From: Neoceratodus forsteri
Taxonomy: Eukaryota; Chordata; Ceratodontiformes; Ceratodontidae
Direction: 5' to 3'
NCBI GenBank assembly: GCA_016271365.2
Contig: CM057456.1
Span: 664,109,501-664,173,500, forward strand
Length of the DNA stretch: 64,000 nucleotides
In this document: positions 1-11,224 of the stretch, piece by piece
How positions within the stretch are numbered: the first letter of the stretch is position 1
How the letters are laid out: every line of letters begins with the position of its first letter
The notes under the pieces: generated by a model
The model's input: only the letters and a program-made list of their open reading frames with translations
What the model was told of the DNA's origin: nothing
The model's database searches: none
Translations under genes and position numbers: made by a program

Positions 1-1310
1 AGTTTATTCTTTCACAGGAAGGAGAGCCAACACTGCTGCCCTAAATTTTGGAAGAGGCTGGCTTGGGCTTCCACAGCTGAGACACAGCAGACATTTGAAA
101 GATTTCTACAACCACAAGGAAGCAGCCAGTGAGAAGTACGTTTGTTCATTGTTATTTTCAGAACAACATAGAGAAGACTGAGACTGATTCCTGCCTACAG
201 TATAGGAGGTAACTGAGTACCAGATCATCATTTGAATCACAGATGCTAGTTTGCAGTGTGGTGCGAGACTGTGTCCTGCCCTCAGAGTAAAAAGGATAAA
301 GGTGTGCTTATCCAATGCATAAAGGTTGCTTATCCAACACTAGGGCTACATCTGCCAACCGGAAGAGTGTCAAGCAACTGCATGTATTGCTCACCATCAG
401 AGCCTGCTTTGAGACTGCAGACAGTCTTGGGACCTGGTCAGTCAGTGCTATTGCTAGGCCAAGGCTAACATCTCCCACAAGGGTCTGGAAGCCTAGACGG
501 GTGTGTGTGTATTGTGTGGCCCCTGGTTCCATGACTGGTGTCTCCACTGAGAACAGATGGAGAGTGTAGCAAGAGAGGTCCAGATGACAGCTGAGGGAGA
601 AAAAGCCTGCAACCACCTCTGAGGCATCTGTGATCTGCATCATTGTTCACATCACTCAGAGCCCCTGATCATCTGATCAACTACGTGAGAGAAACCTGCA
701 CCTACAGAAAGGAGGAAGAGGAACCCAAGTTGTCAAGGAAGATGGGAACACCAGAACCATTAATACTCTCAGGGTTTGCCCTACAAACTGAGATTGTATA
801 AAGTTTGCCACCAAAACCACAGATTTGGCAATCAGGCTGGGATATACAAATACCTCACTTTCAGGTTTGCCATTTTAAGCAATTGCATGGGCTCTGGTGT
901 TCGGGTTTCAAAAGTATTTTATTCTGCTTATAGTGGACAACCACCAACCAACCAGCTGTAACTCCAGTGGGCCTTGTTATGCTTGGGTCCAACACCCCTT
1001 GCACCCTCATGCACACGCCAATGACAGATGATTTCATTATTACTGTGATATTGCTGTATTGCACTAACATGCAGTAATAAGTACCCACCATACAAGTGTG
1101 GATACTAGGGATTATGCTTGCTATTGTATACACTATATTGTATACACCCATTGTACAGTGCAGTTTTCTTATTTTCTGTTATAGGCATGTCCATATGTAT
1201 ACATTCATTATGCTTATAATTTCATTGTACCTGCTATGCTCATGTTCCACTGTTATGCATTTGCTTATATGAGCTATGTGTTTAGAACCCATGCTAATGT
1301 CCAGCCATCA
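1..1310. other. unassigned AT-rich sequence
   Basis: No coding exon, recognisable transposon or tandem repeat was found. The open frames here are short and look random. The stretch around 1,080-1,220 is unusually rich in TATAC/GTATA steps but has no clear repeat unit. Confidence 0.4.
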
Positions 1311-1530
1311 TGGCTGCAGTATAGCCTAGAGGTTAGAGTAATGAGCTGTGAACAAGCTTGGTACATCCAGCAGACCGGACCTTGGTTTGATTCTGACAAC
1401 TTTCACTTGCAAACTGTGTGACTCTGGGCAAGTCATTTAACTGCCCAGTGCTCCCAGGTCACCCCTGAAAACAGGCACTTGTGCCTAGTGGGCTTTACCT
1501 GGTTTCTAAAGACTAAAAAAAAAAAGAAAT
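1311..1530 (+). mobile_element. CORE/MIR-like tRNA-derived SINE, copy 1
   Basis: The head reads like a degraded pol III promoter: a TAGCCTAGAGGTTAGAGTAA A-box-like segment, then GGTTTGATTCTGA as a B-box-like segment. The middle contains ACTCTGGGCAAGTCATTTAA, the phrase typical of the conserved core of MIR/CORE SINEs. It ends in an A-rich tail at 1,515-1,530. A second copy in the opposite orientation lies at 8,588-8,795 and shares the tail segment GGCACTTGTGCCTAGTGGGC. No target-site duplication was established. The repeat is well supported by the two matching copies; the family name is from memory of CORE-SINEs. Confidence 0.75.
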
Positions 1531-1544
1531 CAACATAAGAAGCT

Positions 1545-2100
1545 GCACCCGGTCCTGTCCATTCTCAATAATAAGGATGCTCCACTTGAACAGGTAAATT
1601 CCTTCAAGTACCTTGGGGTTACTATTGATGATTTCCTCTCCTTCACACAATATATAGACTCAGTGGTCAAAGCAGTCAATGCTAAATTGGGGGTACTCTA
1701 CAGGCATAAACAATATCTGACCCCCTCTGCCTGCTGGCTCTCTGTATCGAGTGCAATATTGTCTATCATAAACTATGAGTTGGTGGTCTATGGAGCAACA
1801 ACTGACACTGCATTTAAGTGGGTAGTGACTACTCTCAATAAAGCCTTCAGACTCACCTTAGGAGCTGATAATCGGAGTCACTCATGTTTGCTCTATGAGC
1901 AAACTGGCTGACTGAACCTGAATAATAAGATGAAGTCCCTGACATGCCCTCTGGGCAAAAAAGCACTCCTAGGTAAAGCTCCTTCATGCATTAAAGATAT
2001 TCTGCAAGCAAATCATTCCTGCTACCAGACAAGGAGTATGGCCAGGTGTCCCCTAATGGTACCCTTCAGGAAAACCTGCACAACCTTACACAACTGATTT
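1545..2100 (+). pseudogene. LINE reverse transcriptase C-terminal fragment (L2/CR1 group)
   Basis: The conceptual product contains FKYLGVTIDDFLSF, the hallmark segment just after the RT palm in L2/CR1/Rex-type LINEs. It is followed by a K-x-LGVLYRHK thumb region and an INYELVVYGA segment. The open part covers 1,663-1,911, and a TGA stops it before a downstream remnant (LNLNNKMKSL) in the same direction. Catalytic RT motifs are absent because the copy is 5'-truncated. It is a dead-on-arrival insertion. Assignment to the broad non-LTR RT class is firm; the exact clade is not. Confidence 0.72.
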
Positions 2101-2725
2101 CATTATGCCTGTCAGTAAAATTACTATAACAAATGTTAAGGCAGTTTTATGTGTTCTTATTTATTTTAAATAGTAAAACTAACCTGCAACATATCACAGA
2201 GGCTCTGTAAAAATGTTGAAATCTCTCAAGCTATGCTCTCAAGGTTCACATGTCTCCAGAGCCTCTTGGTGTTATTACATATAGAATAATGGCTAGATAG
2301 GGGGTTATAACAAGATTGTATACCCCCCCCAGAGGGGTGGGATGCCACATAAACCCCAAGAGAGCAAAGCTTGAGGGATTTATTAAGGCATCTCCCCCAA
2401 AGGGTGTGTGGAAAATTTGGGGTTTACATGCCTATACCCAGCCTTTATGTTACATAATTGCTGGGGAGCATTTTCTTGCTGCAGCAACTATACAAAATAA
2501 AGTTGTTTCTATGGAGCCGAAGACCGATTTGGTTTCAGTGTGATCCACGGCTCCTGATAAAAGCAACTGCTCATTTTTTTTTCATAGCCAGCTTATGTTA
2601 AAAAAAAGTTGTCCAGTAAATAACTTACCGCAGCTGACTCTAAGTGCAGTGAACTCTCAGGTAAACTTGCAGGAACTGAGGAATGGCAGCAGGCACCAAG
2701 TGAAGGAGGGGTGGCTGCGCATGCT
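2101..2725. other. unassigned sequence
   Basis: No gene or repeat family was recognised. There is a C-run at 2,324-2,331 and a T-run near 2,574. The right edge leads into the palindrome at 2,728-2,806 and may belong to the same unknown element. Confidence 0.35.
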
Positions 2726-2727
2726 TA

Positions 2728-2806
2728 GTGTGAGAGAAACCTAGCACGTGTTCACTGTTATAACCTGCAGGTTATAACGGTGAATTATAACTGGGTTTCT
2801 CTAAGG
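2728..2806. repeat. palindrome centred on GTTATAACCTGCAGGTTATAAC
   Basis: A core inverted repeat of about 34 bases (TTCACTGTTATAACCTG against CAGGTTATAACGGTGAA, two mismatches, centre at the PstI-like CTGCAG) is flanked by a second, looser pair: GAGAGAAACC on the left and GGGTTTCTCT on the right. The arrangement resembles fused terminal inverted repeats of a small DNA element, or a hairpin. It has no coding content. Confidence 0.7.
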
Positions 2807-2848
2807 GAGAAAACACTACCCAGTTATTATAGCCCTGTTATAATGTAA

Positions 2849-3155
2849 TGATACAGGATAGCCTGGCTGAGATGCAGTATCTCATATTCAGTGGGGTCAT
2901 ACTTTTATCCATTTTGGCAATGTACTGACTCAGGATAGCTTTGCTGAGATGCAGTATCTCATATTCAGTGGGGTCATACTTTTATCCATTTTGGCAATGT
3001 ACTGACTCAGGATAGCTTTGCTGAGATGCAGTATCTCATTTTCGGGGGGGGGGGTCCTAATTTTACCCATTTTTACAATGCACTGATACAGGTTAGTCTG
3101 GCTGAGATGCAGTATCTAATTTTCAGTGGGGTCTTACTTTTACCCATGTTTACAT
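2849..3155 (+). repeat. 77-bp tandem repeat, about four units
   Basis: The phrase GAGATGCAGTATCT recurs at about 2,869, 2,946, 3,023 and 3,104, giving steps of 77, 77 and 81 bases. Units two and three are almost identical, while the first and last are more diverged. The third unit carries a G-run (3,045-3,054) in place of CAGTGGGG, consistent with slippage. It does not extend past about 3,155. Confidence 0.92.
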
Positions 3156-3339
3156 CTGCATGCAATGTGCTGGATAACTTTGCTGTGATACTGATGGCAG
3201 CACTAACTTATGCAAGTATGCACATATGCGGTCATGTCAGCACTGCCATGTTATGCACGGCTGACTCAGGGGCAAACTGCACATGCTCAAGTATCATGCA
3301 TGTGCAGTTCTGTAATTGCTGCAGTATTAGTAACATCTG

Positions 3340-3605
3340 ACTGTGGTGCAGCGGGAGTGGTGCATATTCCTTTCAACGCTCTTGCCACTCCTAAAAGCTC
3401 TCCACAGCCATATCAGCTCCGGTCGAGTTTCTTCACTCCTTTTTTCACTTTGTCCTGGACTGTCCCCACCCCTACACCCATCACTGCACTCTGTACTCCT
3501 TCCTTGAGACCAGACACCTTGATCACTGTGTTTATTTTGTCTCTAAACAATGCCTTGACTCTAGGAGTGCTCAGATTCCCTTTAATCTGTCCATAAAGCA
3601 CAAGG
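3340..3605 (-). pseudogene. CR1-like LINE endonuclease fragment
   Basis: Read on the minus strand, the product has LKEGVQSAVMGVGVG followed by a lysine-rich stretch, which matches the spacing of the beta-strand region in CR1 endonucleases. The DNA phrase CACAGCCATATCAGCTC recurs at about 48,400, inside another CR1 endonuclease-region remnant, so the two loci carry the same family. Only about 65 codons remain open and the catalytic residues are not visible. Confidence rests mainly on the shared sequence between the two loci. Confidence 0.5.
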
Positions 3606-6600
3606 TTGGAATTTTGATGATTTCTATTCTGCTACGAGTTCTGATCCAGTTCTGCTTAGGGAACTGGAACAGAATCAGGAACAGAACAGAATTTCTAATT
3701 CTGCTTCCAACCCAGTAGGCAACAACCAAAACAAGTATGCAGTGTATTCTCCTCCTCCCACAGCTTCCCTCCCAATCCACACACATAAAAGTGTTCTCTC
3801 TATGAGCCCCCATTACAGTATGTGTCCTGAATCAGGAAGGTGGGATCCTCAACTTTTCTCCTTGGACCTGGCACTGGGCAGTCACCATCCAGTGTTGTCT
3901 GATACTTGGTGCTAGACAAGTGGTGATGGTGGGTGGCCCTGTCCATCCAAGAGCAGCTCCTCTGTTATTTGGCAGTCTGGGTCATACACTGGCATCCCCC
4001 CTTGACTACTTAAGTCCAGTCACCAGTGACCAGCGAAAGACCCGAATGGTCCCCCAGATGGTTACCCAGTCAGTACAGTACCACAAGCAATCATTCTTGG
4101 CTACATGAATCCTTACTTCCCAACCTTTTCCAATGTCTTGAGTTGCTAAGCCTGGCCCCAATATCTTCTGGTATAGTTGGGGGGGCAAATTGTTTGTAAC
4201 TGAGGGTTCCCGTATAGTCACTCAGTGTCTCTGACTGTGACTGACATGAGGAAAGCCTAAGGAAAAGTTGTTTTTGGTCACCCACAGTCCCTAGCATCCT
4301 CCAACATCCATGATCATGAGGTGGGCTGAGGCGGGTGGCTTTCAGTGGCGATAGTCCCTGAGTGGATGGACACCAACAGGACAGGACCGGGTGGGAGAAA
4401 AAAAAAAAATTTATTGCACACTACTAGATAGGTGAACAAAAGAACAGGATTGAGTCATCGTGGAACAGACAGGAGCAGAACACAACAGGAGCACATTGGT
4501 GGCAGTGTATGGTTGCTTGTGGACCAGTGGCCATGGTGGAGGTGGTTGGGGGATGGAGTCCATCTTAGTGGGACCCACCACCACTGGAGTGATGAGCCTG
4601 ATGGCGTGGCACCCAAGGAGGTAAGGCCAAAGGGTGGTGGGGTGGAGAGACTATGGAAGGATTAGACTAGGTTTTATGTTTGGTTTTGTAGTGAAGTCAG
4701 ATGTGGATTTGGAATCAAATTCTGATTCTGAGTCTGATTATTTTTTTGAAATTTTGATTTTTGTCCCTTAATACCAAAAATCTGAAGTCTGAAAAAAAAG
4801 CCTAACATCAGATATACTGTTTCAGATTCCTTCAGCTGGATTCCAAGCAACACTACTTGGTTTCTTCCTCTCCTACCTTGCTTCCCTCCACACTTCGCCC
4901 ATACCAGCTCCTACACTCACAGCAACTCTGCCTCATTCCCTCTTTTTCCCTTAACTCATTGCCTCCACAGGAGCTCTTTGAAGTTGCACCACTTGTCTCC
5001 TGTATACTGTTAATAGTAAATCCTGGGCCTTTCTAAGCAAAATCAAGCTATAGTCAGCATGCCACAAACAAATCCTGATAGCTCAAGAACCGTAAGCGCT
5101 AGACACAAAGTATGAGTGGCGAAGTTATTCAGCACAAAATTACCTTTCCAGTGGTGGTATGCAAAGAATAATATGTAATTTCATTTTTTTTCTATGCTGG
5201 TTGAAACAGAAAAAACTCTTTTTTCACTGAAACAGGCAACATAAGCCATACACACCATACCATAGACAAATACGAATAACTCCTAAAGTATACATGATAT
5301 TCACAGAATATCAGTGGCAAAGTTGTTCAGCACAAAATTACCTTTCCAATTGTGCTATGCAGTCAAATATATATTATATTCTGTTACATTATATGTTAAA
5401 ATATATGTGATTTCTCCAGACATTGCCAGGGCACACAGGAAGTCAGTAGCTGACTTCTGTAGGTGTCCTCAGGACACACCAGTGTATTTTACTGATGCCT
5501 ACAGGCGTCGGCTAGGAGACAATGAGTTAAGGAAATCCACTATTGGGTAACTGCTTTATCCTTTCAGTTTCCCCAAACTTTAGGTTCCTCCATTACCATT
5601 CAGTCTTCCCCTCCCACTACTCTTTTACCCCTGTCTTCTATAACTTCACCACTCACTCCTGCAGTTGCCCCTGATACTGGACCCTGAACTGCTACCCACA
5701 ACCCTTCTTCCTCTGCTCCCCTTCACCCTTCCCTATCCACAACCATTGCTCCCACTCTGAACACAGTTGTGTCTTCTGCTTATTGCAAATGCTGGTATCC
5801 TCTAGCACTTTATTGTCTTAGTGTATTTTTGCTTACACAGAATCCTTATTCTTGCACAGTTGCTGTTTATGCTGCCTATGTACCTATTATTTGTATATTA
5901 TTATTGTTCTTAGTATACCTCACTCTTCCTCCCTTCTCCCTCCCCCTGGATACATCTGGAAACAAGCTGTTACCAGCTCAGTATGTCTATTCTAGTAAAC
6001 CTTTTGAAATAAATGAATACATTTTTGAATTCTTTGGATGAGAGAACATTGAAGCTGAGCAGTTCCGGCACACAGACAATGTGAGAAGAACCTGAAAAAT
6101 CCTAAGAGACACAGGAACTGTACATGTTGTATAAGCATATTATGCATCATGCTGAAGTGTTCTGTTTTTAGAAAATGGAAAGTGTTTTACTTTGCAGAAA
6201 TTTATAGAAACCCCTGAGCTGGAAATGGACTATGCTAAGTGGACTTGGAATGTCAGAATTTTATACCTGTTATCATGAGACATCCTCTTATGGCTATTAT
6301 AGATCAAATGAGGACCCCCAGCCAATCTGAGAAGAGTGTTTCACATGCAGCTGCACTGGAAATGGGCACATTGGGGGCATTGTTTTTAATCTTAAAGCAG
6401 CAGTGCAGTGAAACTGGCCAATAACAATTACCCTACCATTTTTCAGTATAAAAGATTACAGATATCATCCAGTTTCATTTAGTGGTAACATTTTCTAGCT
6501 TCAACAAAATGTGTGTTTGGTAACATTTTTAAATCTATTTTTTTTCCCAAGAAAATCAGTTGGCTTCCATATTTGGCATAGAAATACCATTGTAAACCTG

Positions 6601-7020
6601 ATAATGGTTAGGACTGAAAAAAACCTCATGATACACAGCATGGAAGGTATCTAGAAAAGTAGGTTACACATGTTTGATTTATACTGTTTATTAACTGTAG
6701 CTGAAGTTAGATTTTTTGGAAAAACATTTTTTGCTGCACTACTGCTTTAATAAATATATTAATGATGATTGATTTTGAGCACTAATATATTAATACTGCC
6801 ACTGAGACCACTTTACAGTTATAACAGTGGTCTCACCTACATCCTTAGGGTATCAGAACAGCTCACCTTCAGTTCATGGTTCTCATACCCTATGAATGCA
6901 CATGAGACCACTCTTACAACTGGGAGAGTTGCCTTGGTGGGGGATATTAACATACAAAACAGTGTCTGAAATGTTTAGAAACAAACAATCCTGACTGGCT
7001 AAGAATTTTGTCATGATTTA
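3606..7020. other. unassigned sequence with low-complexity patches
   Basis: I could not assign any gene or mobile element here. An A-run sits at about 4,398-4,410. A pyrimidine-rich tract at about 5,560-5,760 resembles the antisense of a purine-rich LINE ORF1 but gives no diagnostic motif. Two similar phrases (GTGGCAAAGTTGTTCAGCAC near 5,311 and a GTGGCGAAGTTATTCAGCAC variant near 5,115), each followed by CAAAATTACCTTTCCA, form a direct repeat about 195 bases apart, a possible decayed satellite. Confidence 0.4.
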
Positions 7021-7029
7021 TAATGGGTC

Positions 7030-7100
7030 TGATCACTCAGTGGTAGAGCACTGGGACAGTATCCCAGGGACATGGGTTAATCTCCTAGTTAGGCCATTTT
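7030..7100 (+). mobile_element. tRNA-like SINE head or tRNA pseudogene
   Basis: ATCACTCAGTGGTAGAGCAC matches the A-box consensus of tRNA genes (D arm with AGTGGTAGAGC). About 35 bases later GGGTTAATCTCC is a degraded B box. The intervening part could form an anticodon-like stem (TATCCCAGGGA). No acceptor-stem pairing or CCA context is evident, so a decayed SINE head or tRNA pseudogene is more likely than a working tRNA. Confidence 0.5.
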
Positions 7101-8587
7101 AAGTCTTTCCCAGTTATAATATGTGTTCCAACTGCTTAACAGTGACTAATATTGCATAATTTGCTAATTAATATCTCACAGTGGCATAGAAAATTCCACA
7201 GGAAAAATATGCTGAGAAAAAGTTGCAATTCCATAGTCTTTCACAATTCAGCTTAACACTAGATACTGTAGCCCCTTCCTTCTTAAAGCCATTTACAGTG
7301 AATCCCATTTTATTGAAACTTTTGTAATGTTCTGGAACCCTGTACACAGTCACAAGGAAATATCACTAAGTGGTCACATTAAGCACTGTAGCACCAGTCC
7401 CTCATGAGCGGCACCCCTGTGCCTTGCACACCAACATCAGCAGCCTTTCCCTGCATAGTTGCTAGTGATATTGTGATCATAGGGGTCAACATACACAAAG
7501 CATTGTGACCCATGCACAGGTGGCCATAAAGTTTTACAACCCCCCCCAGTCTGTTGAGTTACTGTACTTCAGGCAGAAGGTGGGGGGTTTCACAAATATG
7601 TGATTAGTTACATAGGAGCTGTTGAGGTATGGAGATTGTTGAAGGGTCAGGTGTGAAAAAGAGTGCTGCAAAGGAATAAGGATGGGGAGGGAATGTCACT
7701 GGATGCTAGGCAGGCACTGTAGGTGGCATGGGGAAGGGGTGCCACTGGACCACCAGAGAATGACAAAAGAAGCTAGGAGCAAGCCTAAGGATGAGGCTTG
7801 GGGGGGCAGTAATGGTGGCAACACCATTTGTCTAGGGTTCTAGCTACAACATAGCACCATTTGACTTGTGCTATGCCATGGCCACACTTCCTTGTTTGTT
7901 ACAAGCCAGACTGTTTGTGGGTGGAAACTTTAATTTGTGCTCAATAATATCTTGCAAAGTGATTTGGACTGTGGCTTACTGACCAGGAATACTCCTCCTT
8001 CTCACTACAGTAAGTCAGAATGCAGTGTATGGTGTTTTTATGGCTGCAGTGGGCATAGCTCTGCAGATGTGTTGTTATTTCAGTAGAAAAAGGGGACTCT
8101 CCCAGATTCCTAATGAACTAGATAAAATTAAATGTTTTGTGTTATCACTATGCTAATTAACTGAAGCAATCTGCAGAGAAGTGTTTCAAAGCACTATTTT
8201 GTGTGCTAAACTTCAATCTGGTAGATTTCTCTTTCAGGAAAAATTCATAGCTCATAAACATGTCAAGTCACTCAGCCTTTCCCAGGCATAAATGATAATG
8301 GAGCGTGAGTAAGGAATATTCAGATTTCAGATGCTATGGCAAAAGACCTCAGACAGGTCAGACAAAAACTGAAGCATAAATAAGAACTCAGACCAGACAG
8401 CTACGTTCACATGAAGTGCATCATTTTATTTTTCATCAGCCAATATTCTTTATTCCAAACCATGCAATATTTCAAGATTATAAAGACTTCTTCGTCAGGG
8501 AATTGGCTGAAAGTCATGTAATAATCATACAATTAGTATGCAATGGTTCACTGGTAACACACCTCAAAAAATAATTCATATAATCAA
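7101..8587. other. unassigned sequence
   Basis: No coding or repeat family was recognised. A short G-run occurs at 7,800-7,806. Near 8,480-8,515 there is a CTTCTTCGTCAGGGAATTGG motif that pairs loosely with an upstream CAGCCAATATTC, possibly the end of an unknown element. Confidence 0.35.
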
Positions 8588-8795
8588 TTGTTTTATTCTT
8601 TTGGTAACTGGGTAAGGCCCACTAGGCACAAGTGCCTGTTTTCAGGGGCAACCTGGGAGCACTGGGGTGGTTAAGTGACTTGCTCATAGTCACACAGTAT
8701 GCAAGTGGATGTTGTGGGAATCAAACCCAGGTATTTTGAATGTAACAAGCTCATTCATAACTCATTAACCTCTTGGCTATACTGCCAGTCTCAAT
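8588..8795 (-). mobile_element. CORE/MIR-like tRNA-derived SINE, copy 2
   Basis: This is the reverse-orientation copy of the SINE at 1,311-1,530. It starts on the plus strand with CCCACTAGGCACAAGTGCCT, passes through GTTAAGTGACTTGCTCATAG (complement of the conserved core phrase) and the B-box complement GGAATCAAACCCAGG, and ends with CCTCTTGGCTATACTGCCAG (complement of the A-box head). The 3' A tail is poorly preserved. Substitutions against copy 1 indicate an old insertion. Confidence 0.75.
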
Positions 8796-9184
8796 TGTAA
8801 TATGGAGTGGAATGGTCTCTACATTACCTTAATAGTTTCACAATGTATGCACTTTCTTATCTGCTTTCTTTACATATTTTTTCCAAAAAATCTGTGTGCA
8901 TAAACATATATTAAATTATGCTCCTAAATATCAATATGGACACTACAAAGTCACTTTAACATGTTATTAAAACTTGTTAATGGCCACACAATTGTCTACA
9001 AAACAAGTTCATTTTTAAATACTATAACAAAACCTTCACCAGACACAAATACAAATAATTACCTGACCCAAGTTTGCTAGGAAGTCACTATGTTACTATG
9101 CTATATGCTATCACAAAATAAAAATGTGTAGGTTATCATACCACTCCTTAAACATGGAAAAAAAAAAATTCAATACGTAGAGTT
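8796..9184. other. unassigned AT-rich spacer
   Basis: AT-rich sequence between a SINE and a decayed CR1, with an A-run at about 9,160-9,168. No feature could be supported. Confidence 0.4.
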
Positions 9185-10285
9185 AACCTAATTCACGTCA
9201 CTCCTTCTTAAATTCTGTGATCATTTTAGCCCTTACCACCCCTTCTGGTAAACTATTCCAAGTGTTCACCACCCTCTCCATGAAAAAAATGTTTTCTCAC
9301 GTTTCCCCTGAGCCTTCCCCCTTCTAACTTCATTTTGTGCCCCCTTGACTTGGAGCTTCTCTTACTTTGCAAGATGCTTCCTTCCTGTACTGTTTATACC
9401 GGTGATGTCTTTGTATGTCTCAGTCATGTCCCCCTTCCTTTTCTCCAGAGAATACATATTTAACTCCTATAGTCTTTTCTCATAGGTCATATCCTGCAGG
9501 CCCTGCACCATTTTATTGCCCTTCACTGCACCATCTCCACCCTGTCTCTGTTCTTTCTCAGATTGGGCCTCCAGAACTGGACTCAGTGTTCCAGGTGTGG
9601 TCTGTCATGAGTGTCATATACAGGGGCAAGATGACCTCCCTCTTTATGCTCTTGATATACCTCCCTATGCATCCAAGCATCTGGCTAACCTTTCCAGCTG
9701 CCTTATTACACTGCCTAGTTTCTTTCAGGTCCTCCAAGATGATAACTCCCAGATCCCTTTCCTGCTTTGTGACTGTCAGTACTCCCCACCTAGTTTGTAC
9801 TTTGCACCTGGGTTCTTGTGCCCTATGTGCATAATCCTGCACTTCTTTGTGTTGAATCCCAGCTGCCATTCATGAGACCATTTCTCCAGTTTTTAAGGTC
9901 TTTCCTCATTCTTTCAACACCCCCGTCATATCCACCCTATTGCATACCTTTATATTACATGTGAAGAGGCATACCTTCCCCTTCAGTCCCACCTGCAATG
10001 TCCCCAATAAACACATTGAAGAGGACTGACCACAACACCAACCTCTGCAGCACCCTGCTCATCACCTCTCCCTCTGTAGAGTACTCTCTATTTACCACAA
10101 CCCTCAGACATCTGCCATTCAGTCAGTTCTCCACCCACAGAACCATTTTAAGAACCACCCCTAGGCTGCACAGTTTGTTAATCAGCCTTCTATGGGGGAC
10201 AGTGCTGAAGGCTTTTCTGAAGTTCAAATAGGCCACACCCACTGTACCTCCCTGGTCCACTACTTTAGTTACCCTGTAATGCTGT
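9185..10285 (-). pseudogene. decayed CR1 LINE, RT C-terminal half
   Basis: The minus-strand translation contains KQERDLGVIILEDLK and a KVSQMLGCIGRYIKS segment followed by REVILPLY. These correspond to the region after the RT palm of vertebrate CR1 (compare ERDLGVII in the copy at 40,581-41,108). The downstream part toward 9,240 gives remnants of the fixed C-terminal block (RVVNTWNSLP-type). The upstream part toward 10,280 reaches the DQGG..D segment before the palm. It is more diverged than the three CR1 copies at 35-44 kb and is an older insertion. It is 5'-truncated with multiple stops. Confidence 0.85.
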
Positions 10286-10380
10286 ATATTAGTACAATGA
10301 AGTAGTGCAAAACACAGTGATTATCATAAATACAGTGAATGTTAGATGTATAAGTAAATTAATGCTATATAAGGCAGCAT

Positions 10381-10540
10381 ATGTGTGTTAGTGTATGTGT
10401 GGTAATATTCTGTGTATGTAGAGAGTGCACCGCTATATATACAGTATATATATATATATATATATATATATTGTGTGTGTGTGTGTATATATTTATATAT
10501 ATATATGTATATGTATTAGTCAGTGTGTGTGTATCACAAC
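10381..10540. repeat. (TA)n/(GT)n compound microsatellite
   Basis: Alternating TA runs (about 10,445-10,471 and 10,485-10,507) and GT runs (about 10,472-10,485 and 10,522-10,532) make up most of this stretch. The frames open here are artefacts of the repeat. A similar flank recurs at about 14,400. Confidence 0.9.
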
Positions 10541-10615
10541 AATTAGAAAGTGCAGTTAGGTGGCTCAGTAGTTAGTGCAAAAATTGTTAGTCTATATTCC
10601 CTCACTATCTGGATC
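10495..10615 (+). mobile_element. tRNA-headed repeat, copy 1 of a dispersed pair
   Basis: ATGTATTAGTCAGTGTGT, a short variable part, then TTAGAAAGTGCAGTTAGGTG and GCTCAGTAGTTAGTGCAAAA recur in the same order at 14,400-14,510. The GGTGGCTCAGTGGTTA segment resembles a tRNA A box. A B box is not clear, so this is either a truncated SINE or part of a larger duplicated repeat. Confidence 0.6.
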
Positions 10616-10805
10616 AGTTTCAGCCTTATGGATGTCATTGCTGATTTAAATGAGGTGTCATGTGGCAAACCCCACCCTCCAATGTCCCTCAGAGTCTGAA
10701 AAGTAGAAAACGGTCCCAAGATGTCTTTTTTTTTATTAATCTGTAAAAATATGTGTAGACAGTGCACTGCTATGTTACACTGGAATATATATATATATAT
10801 TTTTT

Positions 10806-11152
10806 GAGGCAAAAGACTCTGTTTAATGCATCAGTTAGGATTGTTCCACAGCCACAAAAGTGAGGAAATTTGGTGTTAGGGTTGAAAACCCCCCTTGAAC
10901 CTCCCCAGCCCACCCCCCAACCAGCATTAGGGTCATCAGCTATAACTCTCACCTCATCACATGTGTAAAGAAGCAGAGGTATAGAAGAATGGGGTGAGAG
11001 TTAGGACCCAGCAACCCCATGGGCACCCCAATGCCGGTTGGGTGGTTGGGCTGGGGGGTCCAATGGGGGGTTTCAACCCTAACACTGAATTTCCTCACTT
11101 CTGTCACTGTGGAACAACCCTAACTGATGCATTAAACTGAGTTTTTTGCCTC
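10806..11152. mobile_element. foldback (MITE-like) element F1
   Basis: The two halves are near-complementary. The left arm, about 10,806-10,953, starts GAGGCAAAAGACTCTGTTTA; the right arm, about 10,992-11,152, reads on the opposite strand GAGGCAAAAAACTCAGTTTA. Both continue through ATGCATCAGTTAGG, a TTGTTCCACAG block, GTTAGGGTTG and a C-rich part ending in AACTCTCACC. The loop is only about 40 bases. There is no transposase frame, so this is a non-autonomous foldback element. A related foldback lies at 37,985-38,495. The target-site duplication is unclear because the left flank is a (TA)n/T-run. Confidence 0.85.
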
Positions 11153-11224
11153 TAATTTACCTTCTTTTTGAGAATGATGATGACAAATAGTGAAAGTAAT
11201 GCAGCGGCGGGAGCGCTGGGCCCA

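Noticed and set aside
7030..7100. Functional tRNA gene
   Set aside because: A-box and B-box-like phrases exist, but no complete acceptor stem or consistent cloverleaf could be formed.
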